64,000 bases of DNA from Sparassis latifolia (GCA_018466975.1 CM031559.1:1116001-1180000), one strand, 5' to 3'. Positions 36,947-49,106 are shown, counted from the first letter of the stretch. The notes: generated from the letters alone by a model not told the origin. Made by a program: numbers and translations.

Positions 36947-37612
36947 TTATGGGGTACTTGTTCGACTGTTCCGTGCGGAGACTTGCAACATCAGGCATGT
37001 TGTCATGCTTGTAGTCGTGCTCAGTACCTTGTCATCCAATGTGCGCAGAAACAAACCTTCATAGTAATCAGCCGTCATAAGCCTGCAAAAGTACGTGTCA
37101 ATCGAGCATTTAGCAGAGCAGACACAGAGACAATTACAATTCCAGTGCAATTTCAGGCATCACACGCTCCGTAAATCCCGGAAGTTCTCGCGAAGGCACC
37201 CCCTCATAAACGGATTTATATGAGAGATATTCGCACAGTTTCTCTACCACTATTGGCCTGATCAAAAGAGAGACGCGGGAAGGTGACACATCGTTCTCGG
37301 CTGCTGAGACACAGGTCACATACCGCTCAAGGATACGGCATGTTTTGGAGACAGCCTCAGCGAAGTTGCCTGAGAAAAAAGTCGCAGTAGGATTGGAACT
37401 TGAGGTAATAGTCAGTGTTCGAACGACTCACTTTCAGAGCTGAGCATCTGCCTGAGGGTGCCGCTTCGCACCGCGACCTTGCGGCGGATGAGGAAGCTGT
37501 GTCCGTCATTACTGACCAGCTTCACCCACTCCATGTCATTGTTCTGTTGACCCTACAAATACGATCACGGACGTGAGAGCTAAGGGCAATGATTTTCGTA
37601 CCTCCACCATGC
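36947..37612 (-). CDS. ELC1: Elongin C (SKP1-like BTB/POZ adaptor)
   Basis: The first coding exon is just nine bases (37604-37612, MVE). The next, ending at 37552, reads GQQNNDMEWVKLVSNDGHSF, then RRKVAVRSGTLRQMLSSE. Further exons give GNFAEAVSKTCRILER, RPIVVEKLCEYLSYKSVYEG, and ERVMPEIALEL then LMTADYYE. These match the elongin C fold strand by strand (family end: PEIALELLMAANF). The last part is less certain: either a final intron leads to SARNSRTSTP or the frame reads through to the same end at 36947, because that intron is a multiple of three. Elongin C links cullin E3 ligases and elongin A to substrate receptors. Confidence 0.9.
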
Positions 37613-37763
37613 CGAATGCTTGCAAAGATCTACCCACAATGATTTGTGATATAATTTGACAGACAACTTGCACCTCATTAAATTAGCTCCCAATTTGGTG
37701 ATATAGACGCCGGACAGTGGGTGCAGCCCTCACTCACCCAGTACTCTTCCAGATTCTCTACAA
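37613..37763. promoter_or_regulatory. Shared divergent promoter, elongin C / UBC13
   Basis: Only 151 bp lies between the start codons. It contains an AT-rich block (about 37645-37700) with no clear TATA box. Confidence 0.55.
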
Positions 37764-38555
37764 ATGGCTCTTCCGAAGGTACATACGCTGAGAGAACCTT
37801 AGCAATGTTCTGACTTACGATTTTCTCATTTGGATTTCAGCGGATCATCAAGGTTCGTACCATCCAAGTCTCCACACGACCAATACCGTCTTAGCGACGG
37901 GGCCATTCACCATTGGTAGGAAACGGAGCGACTCGTTGCAGATCCTGCGCCAGGCATTTCCGCTGCCCCTCATGAAGACAACCTTCGCTATTTCGATGTT
38001 ACCATCCAAGGTCCAGACGGAAGTCCCTTCCAGAGTGCGTCCCCATCGACATGTCTCGATGCGTTGCAGACTTACATCTTCGTATGTATTCTGGTGATTG
38101 TGCCTATTAGATGGAGTGTTCCGGCTAGAATTGTTCCTCCCAGAAGAATACCCAATGAGTCCTCCGAAAGTGCGCTTTCTGACCAAGATCTATCACCCAA
38201 ATATCGGTAAGTCATTCACTCGTGGCGAAACGCTCGGAGCGAAGACCCATTCCTCCCATTCGTAGACAAACTTGGCCGTATTTGCTTAGACATCCTGAAA
38301 GGCGAGTGTATCGCCGATATGCGGTAGTGGCAGCTGACCGAAGCCGTCGATGTTGTTCGCGTGGATTCCTCCACTACAGACAAGTGGTCACCCGCACTTC
38401 AGATCCGGACCGTGCTTCTCTCCATCCAAGCTCTCCTGAGCGCCCCCAACCCGGATGATCCTCTGGCCACCGACGTTGCGAAGCACTACAAGGAGAACGA
38501 GAAGGATGCGCAGCGCGTCAGCCGCGAGTGGACTGAGAAGTACGCTTCAGCTTGA
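37764..38555 (+). CDS. UBC13: Ubiquitin-conjugating enzyme E2 UBC13 (K63 chains)
   Basis: Six exons or more begin [26 protein letters not shown]. The fold is followed through [49 protein letters not shown] and [12 protein letters not shown]. The active-site cysteine is in GRICLDILK. The C-terminal part is [38 protein letters not shown] and WTEKYASA. The intron after ILK starts GCGAGT and ends CTACAG, a GC-AG intron, and splicing it restores the family DKWSPALQ junction. UBC13 pairs with an Mms2/Uev partner to build K63-linked ubiquitin chains in DNA-damage tolerance and signalling. No Uev gene is seen in the window. Confidence 0.94.
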
Positions 38556-39023
38556 TTTTCCTACGAAGGAAGCACGTTTTTGAGGAGTGTGTATGTGTGC
38601 CGGCTGGCCAGCATGATGGGCGTAGACAATAGACACATGCGCTAGTGGAGGAAAGAGAGGTGTGATTTGTATGTAGCTTTACTGGTCGTGTACTTTACTG
38701 GCGAGGGGGATTATAGTAATCCCTAGGCGACGCTTTTTGACATATACCGTGCGTGTAGCATGTGCAGGACGCTATGACTTCAAGGCCTGTTCAATCACTA
38801 TGACGGAATGACATGGTATACAACAGCTATTCGTTCACGGAATGAGTACAGTACATACGACAACAGCTGGGTATTGATACAAGGCCAAGTTATCTGGATA
38901 GAAATGCGACGCAGCACCATTAACAACACCATACCATGATCTGTTTAAGCAGTCTCATATCTCTTCAAGGCTCGAGGCCGGCCTGCACTTCGTCTGCCCT
39001 TTGCGATCCGATCTGCCAGTCTT
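38556..39023. other. Convergent intergenic region (UBC13 and calcineurin A 3' ends)
   Basis: No gene seen. It should hold the two 3' untranslated regions. Confidence 0.6.
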
Positions 39024-41647
39024 TCAACCACCCCGCCATCCCCTAAGCCCTCCTCTTCGAGGGCCCCGGATGAGAGCCTCTAAGTTTCCTCTGTCGCCAT
39101 CCTCAGGAAGCCCCGGCAAGCGCATGCTGGGGACAGGGACGAACGGCAGCGTAGACGATGACCTGTAATCGAATTTCGGGAGTCGCTCGTTGGCGATATC
39201 CGACTGACGGGCGTCGTCGAAGGATCGGATGTATCGACGCGCTTGTATCGTTCGCACACCGAGTGTTTCGGGCGCAGCAAACCCGCCAGGCCAAGCTGTC
39301 GGAGCGCCTTGTTCGGACGGATGCAATTCGGTAGCATTCTCTGCCTCTTCGCTAAAACGGCCCGTTAAGAGAAAAAAGGTAAGACGAATGTCTGAACATT
39401 ACCCACCGTAAAAGTCGGAACACCCGCTGCATTCTGCCCACCGCCATGATCTTGCTCTTGATCTGCTGCCTTCTCTCTGAGATTTCATCCGGAGTTAGGG
39501 CCAGATCTGCGATGGTTCTCGTCTCGTCCTCCTCATCTTCTTCTTCTGTTATGTCAGTAAGTGCGCGTGCCCGCTCAGCATCCTCTTCCTCGGAAGATAG
39601 CGAGGACGATTCTTCGAGCTCCCTGTCCGAGCACACCGACAGGATCGCAAGCAACATCTCTGTGATCTTCGAACCAACAAAAGGAAGACTCCACGTGAAT
39701 GCGTCCATGAAGTTGGGGAGCCAGTAAGGGTGGGAGTTTGCGTAGTATTGCCTACAAGACCTCCGTATCAGAACTATCACTAAGGCTGATGCCACAAAAA
39801 TTACCGGATAACCATGTTCTTGTTGTTGTACTTGATAATCGCTCCCTTGTTATGATATAAGTCGAGATAATTAGGTGCGCTGAACACAGTGATCACTGAA
39901 GGAAACTTCCTCGACGCCGTCTTGCGATGCATGGTGTACCTGACACCAAGTATGAAGTAGACGCCACGGCAATCTGAGCGAATTGGCCACGAAATCCAAA
40001 CAATATCGCTATCACTTACCCCGCATCTTGCGCCTCATGTCCACGAAACATGCCCAGCAACTGGTTCCGCTCTAAAAATGAGCACACCGCCTCGTATCTG
40101 TTACACTGACATCACTTTCGGATTGCAGGGAAGGAACAGCAGGACGACGGACGTGTAATAATAACTGCATCCGCGAGTGTGATTTGGATAAAACATTTTT
40201 TCCAACGGTGTACCTTGTCGCCACTCGTACGCTGGGTCGTGCTGCGAGAGAGGGAGTACATCAATCGTGATACAACTCGGGAAACGATGGAAGGCATATA
40301 AAAGAACGTTCGTTGAATGCCACGCGAAAATGATTGCATGATAACGCCGAAGTCCAAGGCCGGGATACCCTGTGATACGTGCAGGAGAATGCCCCAAAGA
40401 AAACAAGACGAGAATCAGGGAAGAAAAGAACAACTAGAATACCTCGGTTCCGAAATTCGGCACTGGATCTGCCCACAGCAAATCACACAGAAGACCTTGA
40501 GAGTCAGGTTCGGCGAAACGATTCAGCTGACCGGACGTCAGAAATTTGAGGTCATCTCCAGAATTGATTTCGTGCCTTATCTACGTCTTCCAGCAGCTGT
40601 AGCTCCGGCGATATTCCTCCGTGCACGCAAAAAAACTTGCCATCAATTAGCGCCGCCACTGGGAGACTCTGGAAGGATTGGATGCACGCGTCGTAGATCG
40701 TGGCAGAGTACTTGTGCATGCCTAATTCGGGGGAACAATGGTATTAGCCAGGACATCGATTCGCGAGGACGAATGAAACAAAGATAGGCCTCACATTCAC
40801 GTTTGAAAGTGAAATATTCAGTGAGGTGCCTACACTCATGATTTCCCCGTAAAAGGAGGAGTTGCGTTGGATACCACAGCTTCAATGCATACAGGTATAA
40901 AAGGCACTAAATTTCACGCGTAAGTGTCTGACTTAATCGCAGCGAAATGGCCGAGGTACTATGCCCACGCTTCGCATACACCCCAAAGGAGCACTGACCT
41001 CGATACTAAAGTAACCTCGATCCACATAGTCACCCAGAAACAGATAGTTATTCTCTGCGAACGAACCGCCCAATTCGAGAATTTTGAGCAGGTCATACTG
41101 TGGTATCTCCTTCAAGACACAAATCACAACGGACGTAATCAATACGCACAAATTGGCCATGTATATCACCGCAAACTGGTGCGATGGATTCCAGGATAAG
41201 TCAACGTGTCCATAAAGCGGTCAGAAGCTCACAAGCACGCACCTACGACTGGACTCCTCGCATGAAGCATGTTGGGTTCCTGACTCAACAATTGAGTTGT
41301 CTGATCGAGAATAAAAAGGGCCTGCTCCTCCGTTAGTCTTCCTTCATTCAAGAATTGGTGTTTAAGTAAGTCAAGGTTGGGTCGGTGAATACTGGCGTGG
41401 ACATCTGCAATAAAGAACTCCTCGTCTGTAGGACATTGTACAATCGGGGGTGGCACCTAGAAATCGAGAAACGTAAAGTCAATACAAGACGTCAGCACAG
41501 CGCAATTGAGCAAAGGCGTACATGCTCGACTTGTCGTCTCTTTGTATCGGGGGATTTCGAGTATCCATACTGCCCCGGTGAGCCTTGGGTAACAATAGGT
41601 GGCCCGTACAGAGGCCCCGCCCCGTGGGGGGAAAGGTATACAGACAT
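39024..41647 (-). CDS. CNA1: Calcineurin A (PP2B catalytic subunit)
   Basis: The metallophosphatase core is complete across short exons: [98 protein letters not shown]. The B-subunit-binding helix reads [20 protein letters not shown]. It is followed by a long acidic insert ([13 protein letters not shown]), a calmodulin-binding-type stretch [17 protein letters not shown] and the autoinhibitory segment [17 protein letters not shown]. The end is [10 protein letters not shown]. The 5' end is inferred: an ATGTCT exon at about 41642-41647, a 72-nt intron, then [16 protein letters not shown] joined to [15 protein letters not shown]. The first long frame itself begins with GTG and so cannot be the start. 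Calcineurin controls Ca2+ signalling, stress growth and virulence in fungi. Confidence 0.93.
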
Positions 41648-42183
41648 TACAAAGGAGCAAGATATGAGGCGAATCTAATGGCGGTAGGAGTCAATGAAGT
41701 TCGCTCTCGCGTCCTTGTAACATCCACGTGAACTCTCCACAAATTACGTAAGAACTTTTCACGTAGAAACGAAGTCGCCCCCTCTCAGACGCCGATGTGT
41801 GAAATTTGTCCCGACCCTGCGCTCAGCCCCACACAATAGCTCTCAATCAGAAAACCTCTGTAAAGAACCGAGTCACCTTCACTCACCGGTCCGACGCCCA
41901 TCTTACAGACCTGCCATATCCGGACAACTACAGAGTCTAAGATCGCCATCTTCCATAAACTTACCACTGGCACGACGATACCCCTCAGGGAAACCCGATT
42001 TTCATGTCCAATCAGACGAATGAAGACAACCACGCAGGAAATGAGCAAGACTCATTTATTAAGGAGTGAACTATATTATAGCATCATGGCAATTAACCAA
42101 CACAAAGCACGGAAACGACAACTGCAATAAATGGCAGTAGCATCAGCCATAAGTGGCATGTAACATCAACCAGTACCAACCTT
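41648..42183. other. Intergenic, no gene seen
   Basis: It should hold the calcineurin promoter and the 3' region of the secreted protein gene. Nothing else is recognised. Confidence 0.5.
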
Positions 42184-43007
42184 TCAGATAGAAAGGCCGA
42201 GGACCGCAACAATGATGGTGATGTTGAGTGAACCAATGATGGACAGAATGGAGGCAATCAGAGGAACGAGAGCGCCAACCAGTCCCACCAAGATATTGTC
42301 AACAAGCATGATGACCGCGCATAGCAGGCAGCCAACGACCTCGCTAAATTTTTTTTAAAGATCGATTAGCTCCCAATTCGACATGTAACAAACACCACAT
42401 ACGCAAGGGAGGCAAGCAGGTAGGTGACAGAGGGCAGGATGTCGGCAGAGACGATTGTCAAAACAAAGCCAAGCGCCTCGAAGACGAGCTGCGCATGCGT
42501 CAGTACAATTTCGCTCTCACTGCCTTGAGGTACACTCACAATCAGCAGCTCCGAAACGACCTCAGCCAGCTCAGCGACGGTGATCAAGACGGTTCCCTCA
42601 ATGGGAGCGAGAATGACGTCGGTCGACTCGCACATAAGACCCTGAACGTCGACGAGGGCTGTACCCAGAACAGTCCTAATGCCAACAACGATGTTACTGA
42701 TGTTGTCAACCGTCGCATTTTGCGCAGTAAGGAACGCTGAAAACACGGCAGTCAATAACTCTGTACAAAAATAATCGACAACGATGAACGTACTGAGCTC
42801 AGCGACTTGAGGACGAATTGTCTCGGTCACAGTGGTTATGACCTCATATACACCCGCAGTTGCACGAGGAACCAACGAAGGAACATCGGGGACGGCAACG
42901 AGGTCTTCTACGGAGCTGACAACGCCGGTAGAAGCGAAGGGTGCCGCGGACGTGAAGGCGCTGAGAGCGAGGGTCGCGAGGATGGAGAGCGTGCTGAAGG
43001 CAAACAT
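42184..43007 (-). CDS. Small secreted hydrophobic protein (unknown family)
   Basis: It starts MFAFSTLSILATLALSAFTS, a clean signal peptide with likely cleavage after the alanines (SAAP). The mature part is an alternation of hydrophobic helices with few charges (TAGVYEVITTVTETIRPQV, FLTAQNATVDNISNIVVGIR). After an intron beginning near 42398 the final exon is VGCLLCAVIMLVDNILVGLV, then SIIGSLNITIIVAVLGLSI and TGA at 42184. The three cysteines seen (DYFCTE, LMCEST, GCLLC) could pair. Proteins of this style are common and unassigned in Agaricomycetes. An upstream methionine frame would destroy the signal peptide, so I chose this start. A TATA box lies 105 bp upstream. Confidence 0.75.
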
Positions 43008-43111
43008 GTTGTAAGGAGTGTGAGGAGTAGAGAACGACTGGGTGAGGAAGTGCTGAGATGAGCGTACAGGCTGACTGGAAGTCAATAAATAAAAAGCCGT
43101 CTGAGCTGCGA

Positions 43112-43120
43112 CTTTTATAT
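43112..43120 (-). promoter_or_regulatory. TATA box of the secreted protein gene
   Basis: The minus strand reads ATATAAAAG about 105 bp before the start codon at 43007. It is one of the clearest TATA elements in the window and fits a highly expressed gene. Confidence 0.6.
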
Positions 43121-44488
43121 GTTGGATGATGTGACTTAATCACTACCGTGACAACTTGGCGCAGCGGCACCGCTAAATTTTTGAAACACATCCCTGCAGG
43201 CCAACGACAAATCAGTTCAGCGGCACGATGAGGAATTCTGGTCCGATGCTTCTGGAGATCTGGAGATCTCGCTAGATTGTAGGGTGGCCACTTACGATCA
43301 CGAAGCTCCAGCCTCGTGCAGGCTGAAGGTGGGAACGGTGTCTTCCGCTGACCGTGTAAAATATGCAGTGGTAATCAGTGGACCTTCAGCATCTTCTCCA
43401 AGAAAAAAAAACAATCCTGCATGCGCAACGGATGGGTGTATCACCTTGCAGTGTCTAGTTCTCGCCACGGTGTTCCAAGTAAATCTAGAAGAAGGCGAGA
43501 CTCTACATTCCCGATGGTCGAAGAAAGCTTGGAGGTTTAATTGCTTCAAAATGGCGCCGGAGCGCGAACGAAACTGGCGTCGATCCATCTCTGTGGGCCA
43601 ATCACGTACGGGAAGAAGACCGGTTTGTCACTCGTGACCGTCGGTTGTCATACGCACGCGAGAGAAGCACCGGCTTCCCTGCCAGATAACTTTTTCCCCG
43701 GGATGTGCACATAATATCGTAGCACCCACGTTCCCCTCGCCTGCACCAGAAAACATTGGGACTTACAAGAGCTTGGGCGTCGACTCAGACTACAAAATCG
43801 TGGCAGATGTTTGTCCGAAGTCAGCGGGGGCCATCGCAGCGCAATTATTGATTACGTCAGCGCCGCTGGTCGAACGATTCCTCTGAAACATCCCGGGTCT
43901 CTTGGGGTTTCTGGGCGCCGTTTCCTGATCAATAGAATTATATCCACGACGTGTTTAAATTTCAAACTTTGGGATCTTCCGCTGCAGTTCGTTACGGGAG
44001 CACCGCGGCAGGCTCTTATGGGCTCTCCGCCTCTTTTACTCACTGGAGACACCAGTACTTGCGACATTCAAAGGGAAATTTGCTTAGGGCCATTATATCG
44101 ATGCTGAAGTCATTTTTTCCGTGTGCGGTGAGGGAGTCGGAGAACAGAGCGGTGGGCGGCAGCGCTCCCGTCGCGTTTCCCACCGGCTATTATAATAAGT
44201 AGAGGATCGCCGTTGGATCTTAGCTGGAATCCATTACGTTTTGAACTGAAAATCCAGTCCTGCGAAAACAATCTTGTGGCATCGTGACGGAGGCATGGAC
44301 ACTAAGGTATGTAGGTAGCAAGTAGGTTACCAGGCAGGTGCAAAGATTCAAGAAGCAAAGAAGTAGAGGCCACAGCCTAACAAGGACAAACAACAGCCAC
44401 CGTGGAGCATTGTGGCACTTATACTGTCTTACAGAGGTCTATCTATCCAAGGCGCTGCGCGTAGTGAAGAAGTGCATTGCTATCTATC
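43121..44488. other. Gene-free stretch
   Basis: Open frames on both strands (for example 43284-43637) lack domains and splice structure. I see no RNA gene. The last part should hold the promoter of the hydrolase gene. Confidence 0.5.
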
Positions 44489-46131
44489 ATGTCCGACAAC
44501 GCGTCGAACACCTTCGTATCAAACCTTCTCCCTACCATCGAAAGTTTCGCAAAAGTGAGCTCACTGTTGTCCTTGTTGGCTTGCAACATGGCTCAGATAC
44601 GCCTGCGAACTTCAAGGGAACCATCGCCACTGCTGCCGGACTGTCTACAGTTGGTAATGGTTGCTGCTTATTCCTTCGTTCTGCTTGCTGAAAGCCCGCA
44701 GGATTCGGTCTGCTGTTCTTCGGGCAAAACTACCTCATCTACCCTTCCGCATTTCCCCCTGGATCGAGAGTCGGTGCGCCACACCATTTCCGTCTCGTCC
44801 GCGTTTGTTGTATTCACAGCGAAACTGCGCAGAGGTTCCCACTCCTACCGACTTTGGTTTACCATATCAAGGCCTAGAATTACTGACGCCAGACGACGTG
44901 AAGCTGCGATGCTATCTGCTAGTCCAGAGGAAAGAACTGTCCCACCTTGGCGGAGCAGCCGAGGTCAGCGGTAACGGCCAAGAGACAGACGAAGAGGTGT
45001 GTGTCTCGTACTCGTTATGTGGTTATCATTTTGCGTTATCGTCTTTGCACGTCCCTGAATTCTTTCTGCGGCGTGTTGTCCTTGTGGGGCTAATCATGTC
45101 TCTTTGCGAGTGATAGTTCGCTGCTTCCCGTCCAACTGTCATGATGTTTCACGGTAATGGCGGCAATGTTGGACACCGAATACCCCTCGCCAAGGTGTTT
45201 TATGCCAAGATGCGATGTAACGTTCTAATGTTGTCTTACCGAGGGTGCGTTTCCGTACTTTAAACTCCTATTTCATTTGTATAATACGCCGTGCGAAACA
45301 GGTATGGCCATTCGGAAGGATCTCCGTCCGAAAAAGGTCCTGCCCGAGATTCTTCGTCGTCCATTCAAAGAGCTGAGCGAATTCGTCTTTATGTCATACA
45401 GGCATCCGGACGGACGCTCAATGTGCCCTTGACTATGTAACGTCTCACTCTGTACTCTCACGCACACCAGTCGTACGTACAAGCCGTCGATCACCTTCCC
45501 CACCTGCTTACTTACGTTTCCTGCCATACAGATTCTCTACGGCCAATCAATAGGCGGCGCAGTCTCTATTGATCTTGCGAGCCGCAACCCGCATGTCGTC
45601 CGTCTTGTCCTCGTGTCGTGCGCACGAACCATCACTGACACCGATCCGTAGATCTGTGCGCTCATCCTGGAGAATACGTTCCTCTCCCTCCCGCGCCTCG
45701 TACCCAATACGTTCCCAATCCTCGGCCCGTTGTCGTTCCTGTGCCACCAGAAGTGGGACTCCGCCTCCATGGCGCCCCTCATCCCTGCCGAGACACCTAT
45801 CCTCATGCTCAGCGGGACGCACGACGAGGTCGTGCCCCCCGAACATATGCGCCTACTGTGGGAGATCGTGCAACAGAGGATTCCCGGCGGGCGCAGGGCA
45901 GACGGCACTCCAGTACAGGATGCAGAGGAGGCGAAGAAGGTGGACCCAAGCCCAGGGTATTCCAGATTCGTGGAGTTCGACGGAGGGACGCATAGTAAGT
46001 GATCCAGTTCCCCGGCTGCCATGTGTAGTTGACGAGAATTTTCAGATGATACGTGTGTACAGCCGGGATATTGGACCACCGTGGCCGAGTTCGTCGCCGG
46101 CCTCGGGGAATCATCTCGCATCGTGTGGTGA
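44489..46131 (+). CDS. Alpha/beta hydrolase, Bem46/ABHD13 type
   Basis: A multi-exon gene starting MSDNASNTFVSNLLPTIESF. A membrane segment is formed by GTIATAAGLSTV and GFGLLFFGQNYLIYPSAFPP joined over a 48-nt intron. The hydrolase part follows: VPTPTDFGLPYQGLELLTPD, oxyanion-loop MMFHGNGGNVGHR, NVLMLSYRG then YGHSEGSPSE, and DAQCALDYVTSH. The nucleophile elbow is ILYGQSIGGAVSIDLA (GxSxGG, Ser). Cap and acid-residue region: LILENTFLSLPRLV, ETPILMLSGTHDEVVPPEHM (Asp). The final GGTHS|NDTCVQPGYW supplies the His. The stop is TGA at 46129-46131. The Bem46/ABHD13 family is ER or plasma-membrane anchored with poorly defined substrates; fission yeast bem46 affects polarity. Confidence 0.88.
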
Positions 46132-48665
46132 GAGGTTGGAGCGTTCACGTATTTTTAGTTACTTATTCTGTTCGTGCCGGTTCCTTCTCTTGTACACGTC
46201 ATGTTGTGGTAGATGGTATAGCGGATATACACCTAGCATGGATTTCGGACTTTAAGATGTGATCCATACATCGTACTAGCCCTGTTCCCGGCGAGTTCCT
46301 CTTGCGCGTCAAAACTACACGTTCTACTCCTCACTGGGACCACTCCGACGCACCTTCTGACGTTGATTACTGCAGCAAGGTGGTTCCTCTTCCACGCTGG
46401 AACCACAACCACAGGTGGATACGTCTGATACAGTGCAACGTTGCACTACCGAAGAATTTCTAATCGATTCTGCCAATCTATGACATCGCGACTAGTAACA
46501 AACCGACACAGTTTGATGGATTACCCACCTGATCCTCTCCCAGAGCAGCCAAGACGATAGGCGGCGGGGCAGACTGAACAAGATGACTGGGCGTTCTGCA
46601 ACCTCAAGCATCTCAACGCACCTCACTTCCTACTTAGCCATTGTGTGAAAGAGTAAGCACTCATCAGCTTCAGCGACAAAATGGCTGCGTGAGCTCCACC
46701 GCTGATCCGCAGCATTGGCAGACGCTGACAGGCATCTGGTGGTTGCAATGAGCCGCAGAGTGGTTTGGAGTTAGCACTAGCCGCGACTCGACGTGTCGAT
46801 GTTATAGGAGTGCATGCTCGCAAGGAAGTTCGAAGTGCCCACACAACCCACCGTAGGACAGGCGTCTACGATATCGAAGTTTCACCGCAGAGTCCAATGG
46901 GCATCTGCGAAAGGAATACGTTCAGTGCTGTGCGCAGGTGGATTACTCAGAGAGTGTCCAGCTGACATGAGGCCGTCCCAGGATCTCAGAAACCTGTAGC
47001 AACCCTTCACAACTGGCAGGATAGATAACACCCTCAATTGGCACCACACTCGTGCATGCAATCAGCCTCCTAGAGTGAGAAGAATTAGGGAGCCAGAGAA
47101 GTGTCCATGAACAAATGAGTTACTCCCTCCAATAACAAGCAAGCACGGTAGGCTATCAGGTCAGCAATCCTTAAACGCAGAGAACTTGCCCACCAACGGC
47201 GCGAGGTCGACAACTTGATCCGCGGCACCTGTAAACGATGACTGCAGCAAGCAATATGCAATCCAGTCAAATGAAGTGCATTCAACGGCGGGTAACGTAC
47301 AACTAATTCCCTGCCAATCATCCAACAGGGAAAGAGTAATCAACGAATGGAGAACATCCTACGGTCTGCGATAAGCTCATATGCACCAGAACCTGCGGAT
47401 AGTTTTCGGCGGACGATGTCGGCTAAATTTCAAGGACAAGGACGCACTGGCAGGAAAACATTCGGGAGGTGACAGTGAGACGTAGTCCAAGTTGGCCAGC
47501 CCTCGGTTACGATCCATGCTCACCTCCTCCACATTCCTCCTCGTTTCCCATGTTGTCGGACATAGGTGTGAGCCATTCGTTGTAGATATATTCTTGAATT
47601 CCACTCGATAATCGGCATCCACCGCGATGGGTTCAAACCACCATGACAAGCGGAAGCACGTTCAGATTTGGCAAGTCAGGTAGTTGATCGAGCCACCGAC
47701 GACCTCACGGTCATCATCCTCGTCCTTGCTGCCACCACCTCCGTTAATCTTCGGATTTAATCGTACTGTTTCACTGTTTTCGTTCATGCTTGCTACCAGC
47801 CGGTCGAGTCCGAACATATGTGGACCACACTACCACCAATCTAGAAGGATCCGGGCGCCTTCCTTCTCCGATGGACGTGCCGCTTGCACCACAGGTTACG
47901 AAATGACAAGAATATGTTATCCATCGCTATTTCGGTACATCTGAATGCTTCAGCGTCTTGACCTGGTGGGTTCCGAGATATTTGCCACGAAGGGTCAAGG
48001 TTGACCTGACATGTTTTCCATCATTTGCACGCCTGCGATGCCTACCGGCTGTATCGTGACAACGGTACCTGCTCTCCTCATGTGAATGGCAGCCAGTAAA
48101 ATGCAGAGGTGAGACTCGCTGAGAGCCCTTTTTTCCTTGCGCAAGTGCTAGAATCGCTTTTGCGCGCTCGATGACTTAGGTTGCCTCACCGATTACTGAA
48201 GGGGCATGTCCATTGGCTCAGGGTTTATCTGGAGTGACTGAGCGGAAGCGAACTTTGTGGCTCACCCTTGTGTTCCAGGACGAAGTTTAGGGTCCACGTC
48301 GATTTCCGCAGACTAAGATGTGGTCCTCATCTGTATCATATCAACTTGTGGTTCCTTGACAAACGCCACGTCCCCTTATACCGACAGGTCCCTCTAGGCC
48401 CTTGTATAATTCAGTACGACAGAGAGATGCGATTAGGATAAGCCGATGTGCCCGACTGTTATTCAGGTAAGGTTGAACCAAGCTGGTGAAACACTTCGGG
48501 AGTTCTGCTGATACTGTGGTCTACAAGGAATTGCGCGCTCCACCAAAGATTCGTCTTGACAGGCCATAAGAGGGCTCGGCAGGAAATAGAGTGCCTGCTG
48601 TCTCTCTCCTCACGGTTTCTGCTCATTGCCACCCTCTTCCTAACATTTAGCTGATCTCAGCCAAG
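46132..48665. other. Long stretch without recognised gene
   Basis: Minus-strand frames at 47377-47649 (YRVEFKNISTTNGSHLCPTT) and 47161-47343 look slightly protein-like, but I find no family, start or consistent splicing. It may contain a decayed or lineage-specific gene. No RNA gene was recognised. Confidence 0.4.
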
Positions 48666-49106
48666 ATGGGCCACGGAGACTGGATCGTGATTAACCTGCA
48701 GAACCACAGCGACCTGGAGCTAAAGATAAAGAACGTCAGTCTGTCGTGGGGCAAGTTGTACACGGGTGATGCCGATCTCCGCTGTGTCTCGCTCTGTGAC
48801 TGACATGCCCGATCATGCGCAGAGGGAGACAAGCATCACGAGATATCCATAGCAAGCATAGAGGACCACGTCGTTCCTGCGAGGGACGGGATTGTGGTCA
48901 GCTCGTGTGGACGGGAGGAATCGCCAAGTGGCACGAAAGGGTCGTTCGATGTCGTCGACCCGAGCACGGACGCAGTAGTCCGCACGGTGTTTTGGGACTG
49001 CCTGTATGTCAGGCACAACAGGTTCGAGACAAAGGGGGGGAACAAAGCATGGATCGTTGATCACTCCGATGTCTCGAAGGAGGGGCACTCGGAGAGATCA
49101 AGGTGA
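48666..49106 (+). pseudogene. Aegerolysin copy 1, frame break near the C-terminus
   Basis: Exon 1 (48666-48765, exactly 100 nt) begins MGHGDWIVINLQNHSDLEL and ends in the WGKLY block. The 57-nt intron is 48766-48822, and exon 2 contains SSCGREESPSGTKGSFDVVD and VFWDCLYV. These are the conserved aegerolysin blocks of a single beta-sandwich domain that binds membrane lipids such as ceramide phosphoethanolamine. The architecture is the same as in the copy at 57491. Just after DHSDVSK the frame runs to an early stop at 49104-49106. The bases there match the family C-terminus only in another frame, so one base is out of register. It could be a real pseudogene, a sequencing error or a variant C-terminus. 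Confidence 0.8.

Noticed and set aside
41457..41660. Frame starting [15 protein letters not shown] as calcineurin N-terminus
   Set aside because: It is in the wrong phase for the [15 protein letters not shown] exon. A spliced ATGTCT exon gives a better match to the family N-terminus.
43284..43637. A 117-codon plus-strand frame in the gap before the hydrolase
   Set aside because: No domain, no plausible splice partners and a low-information composition.
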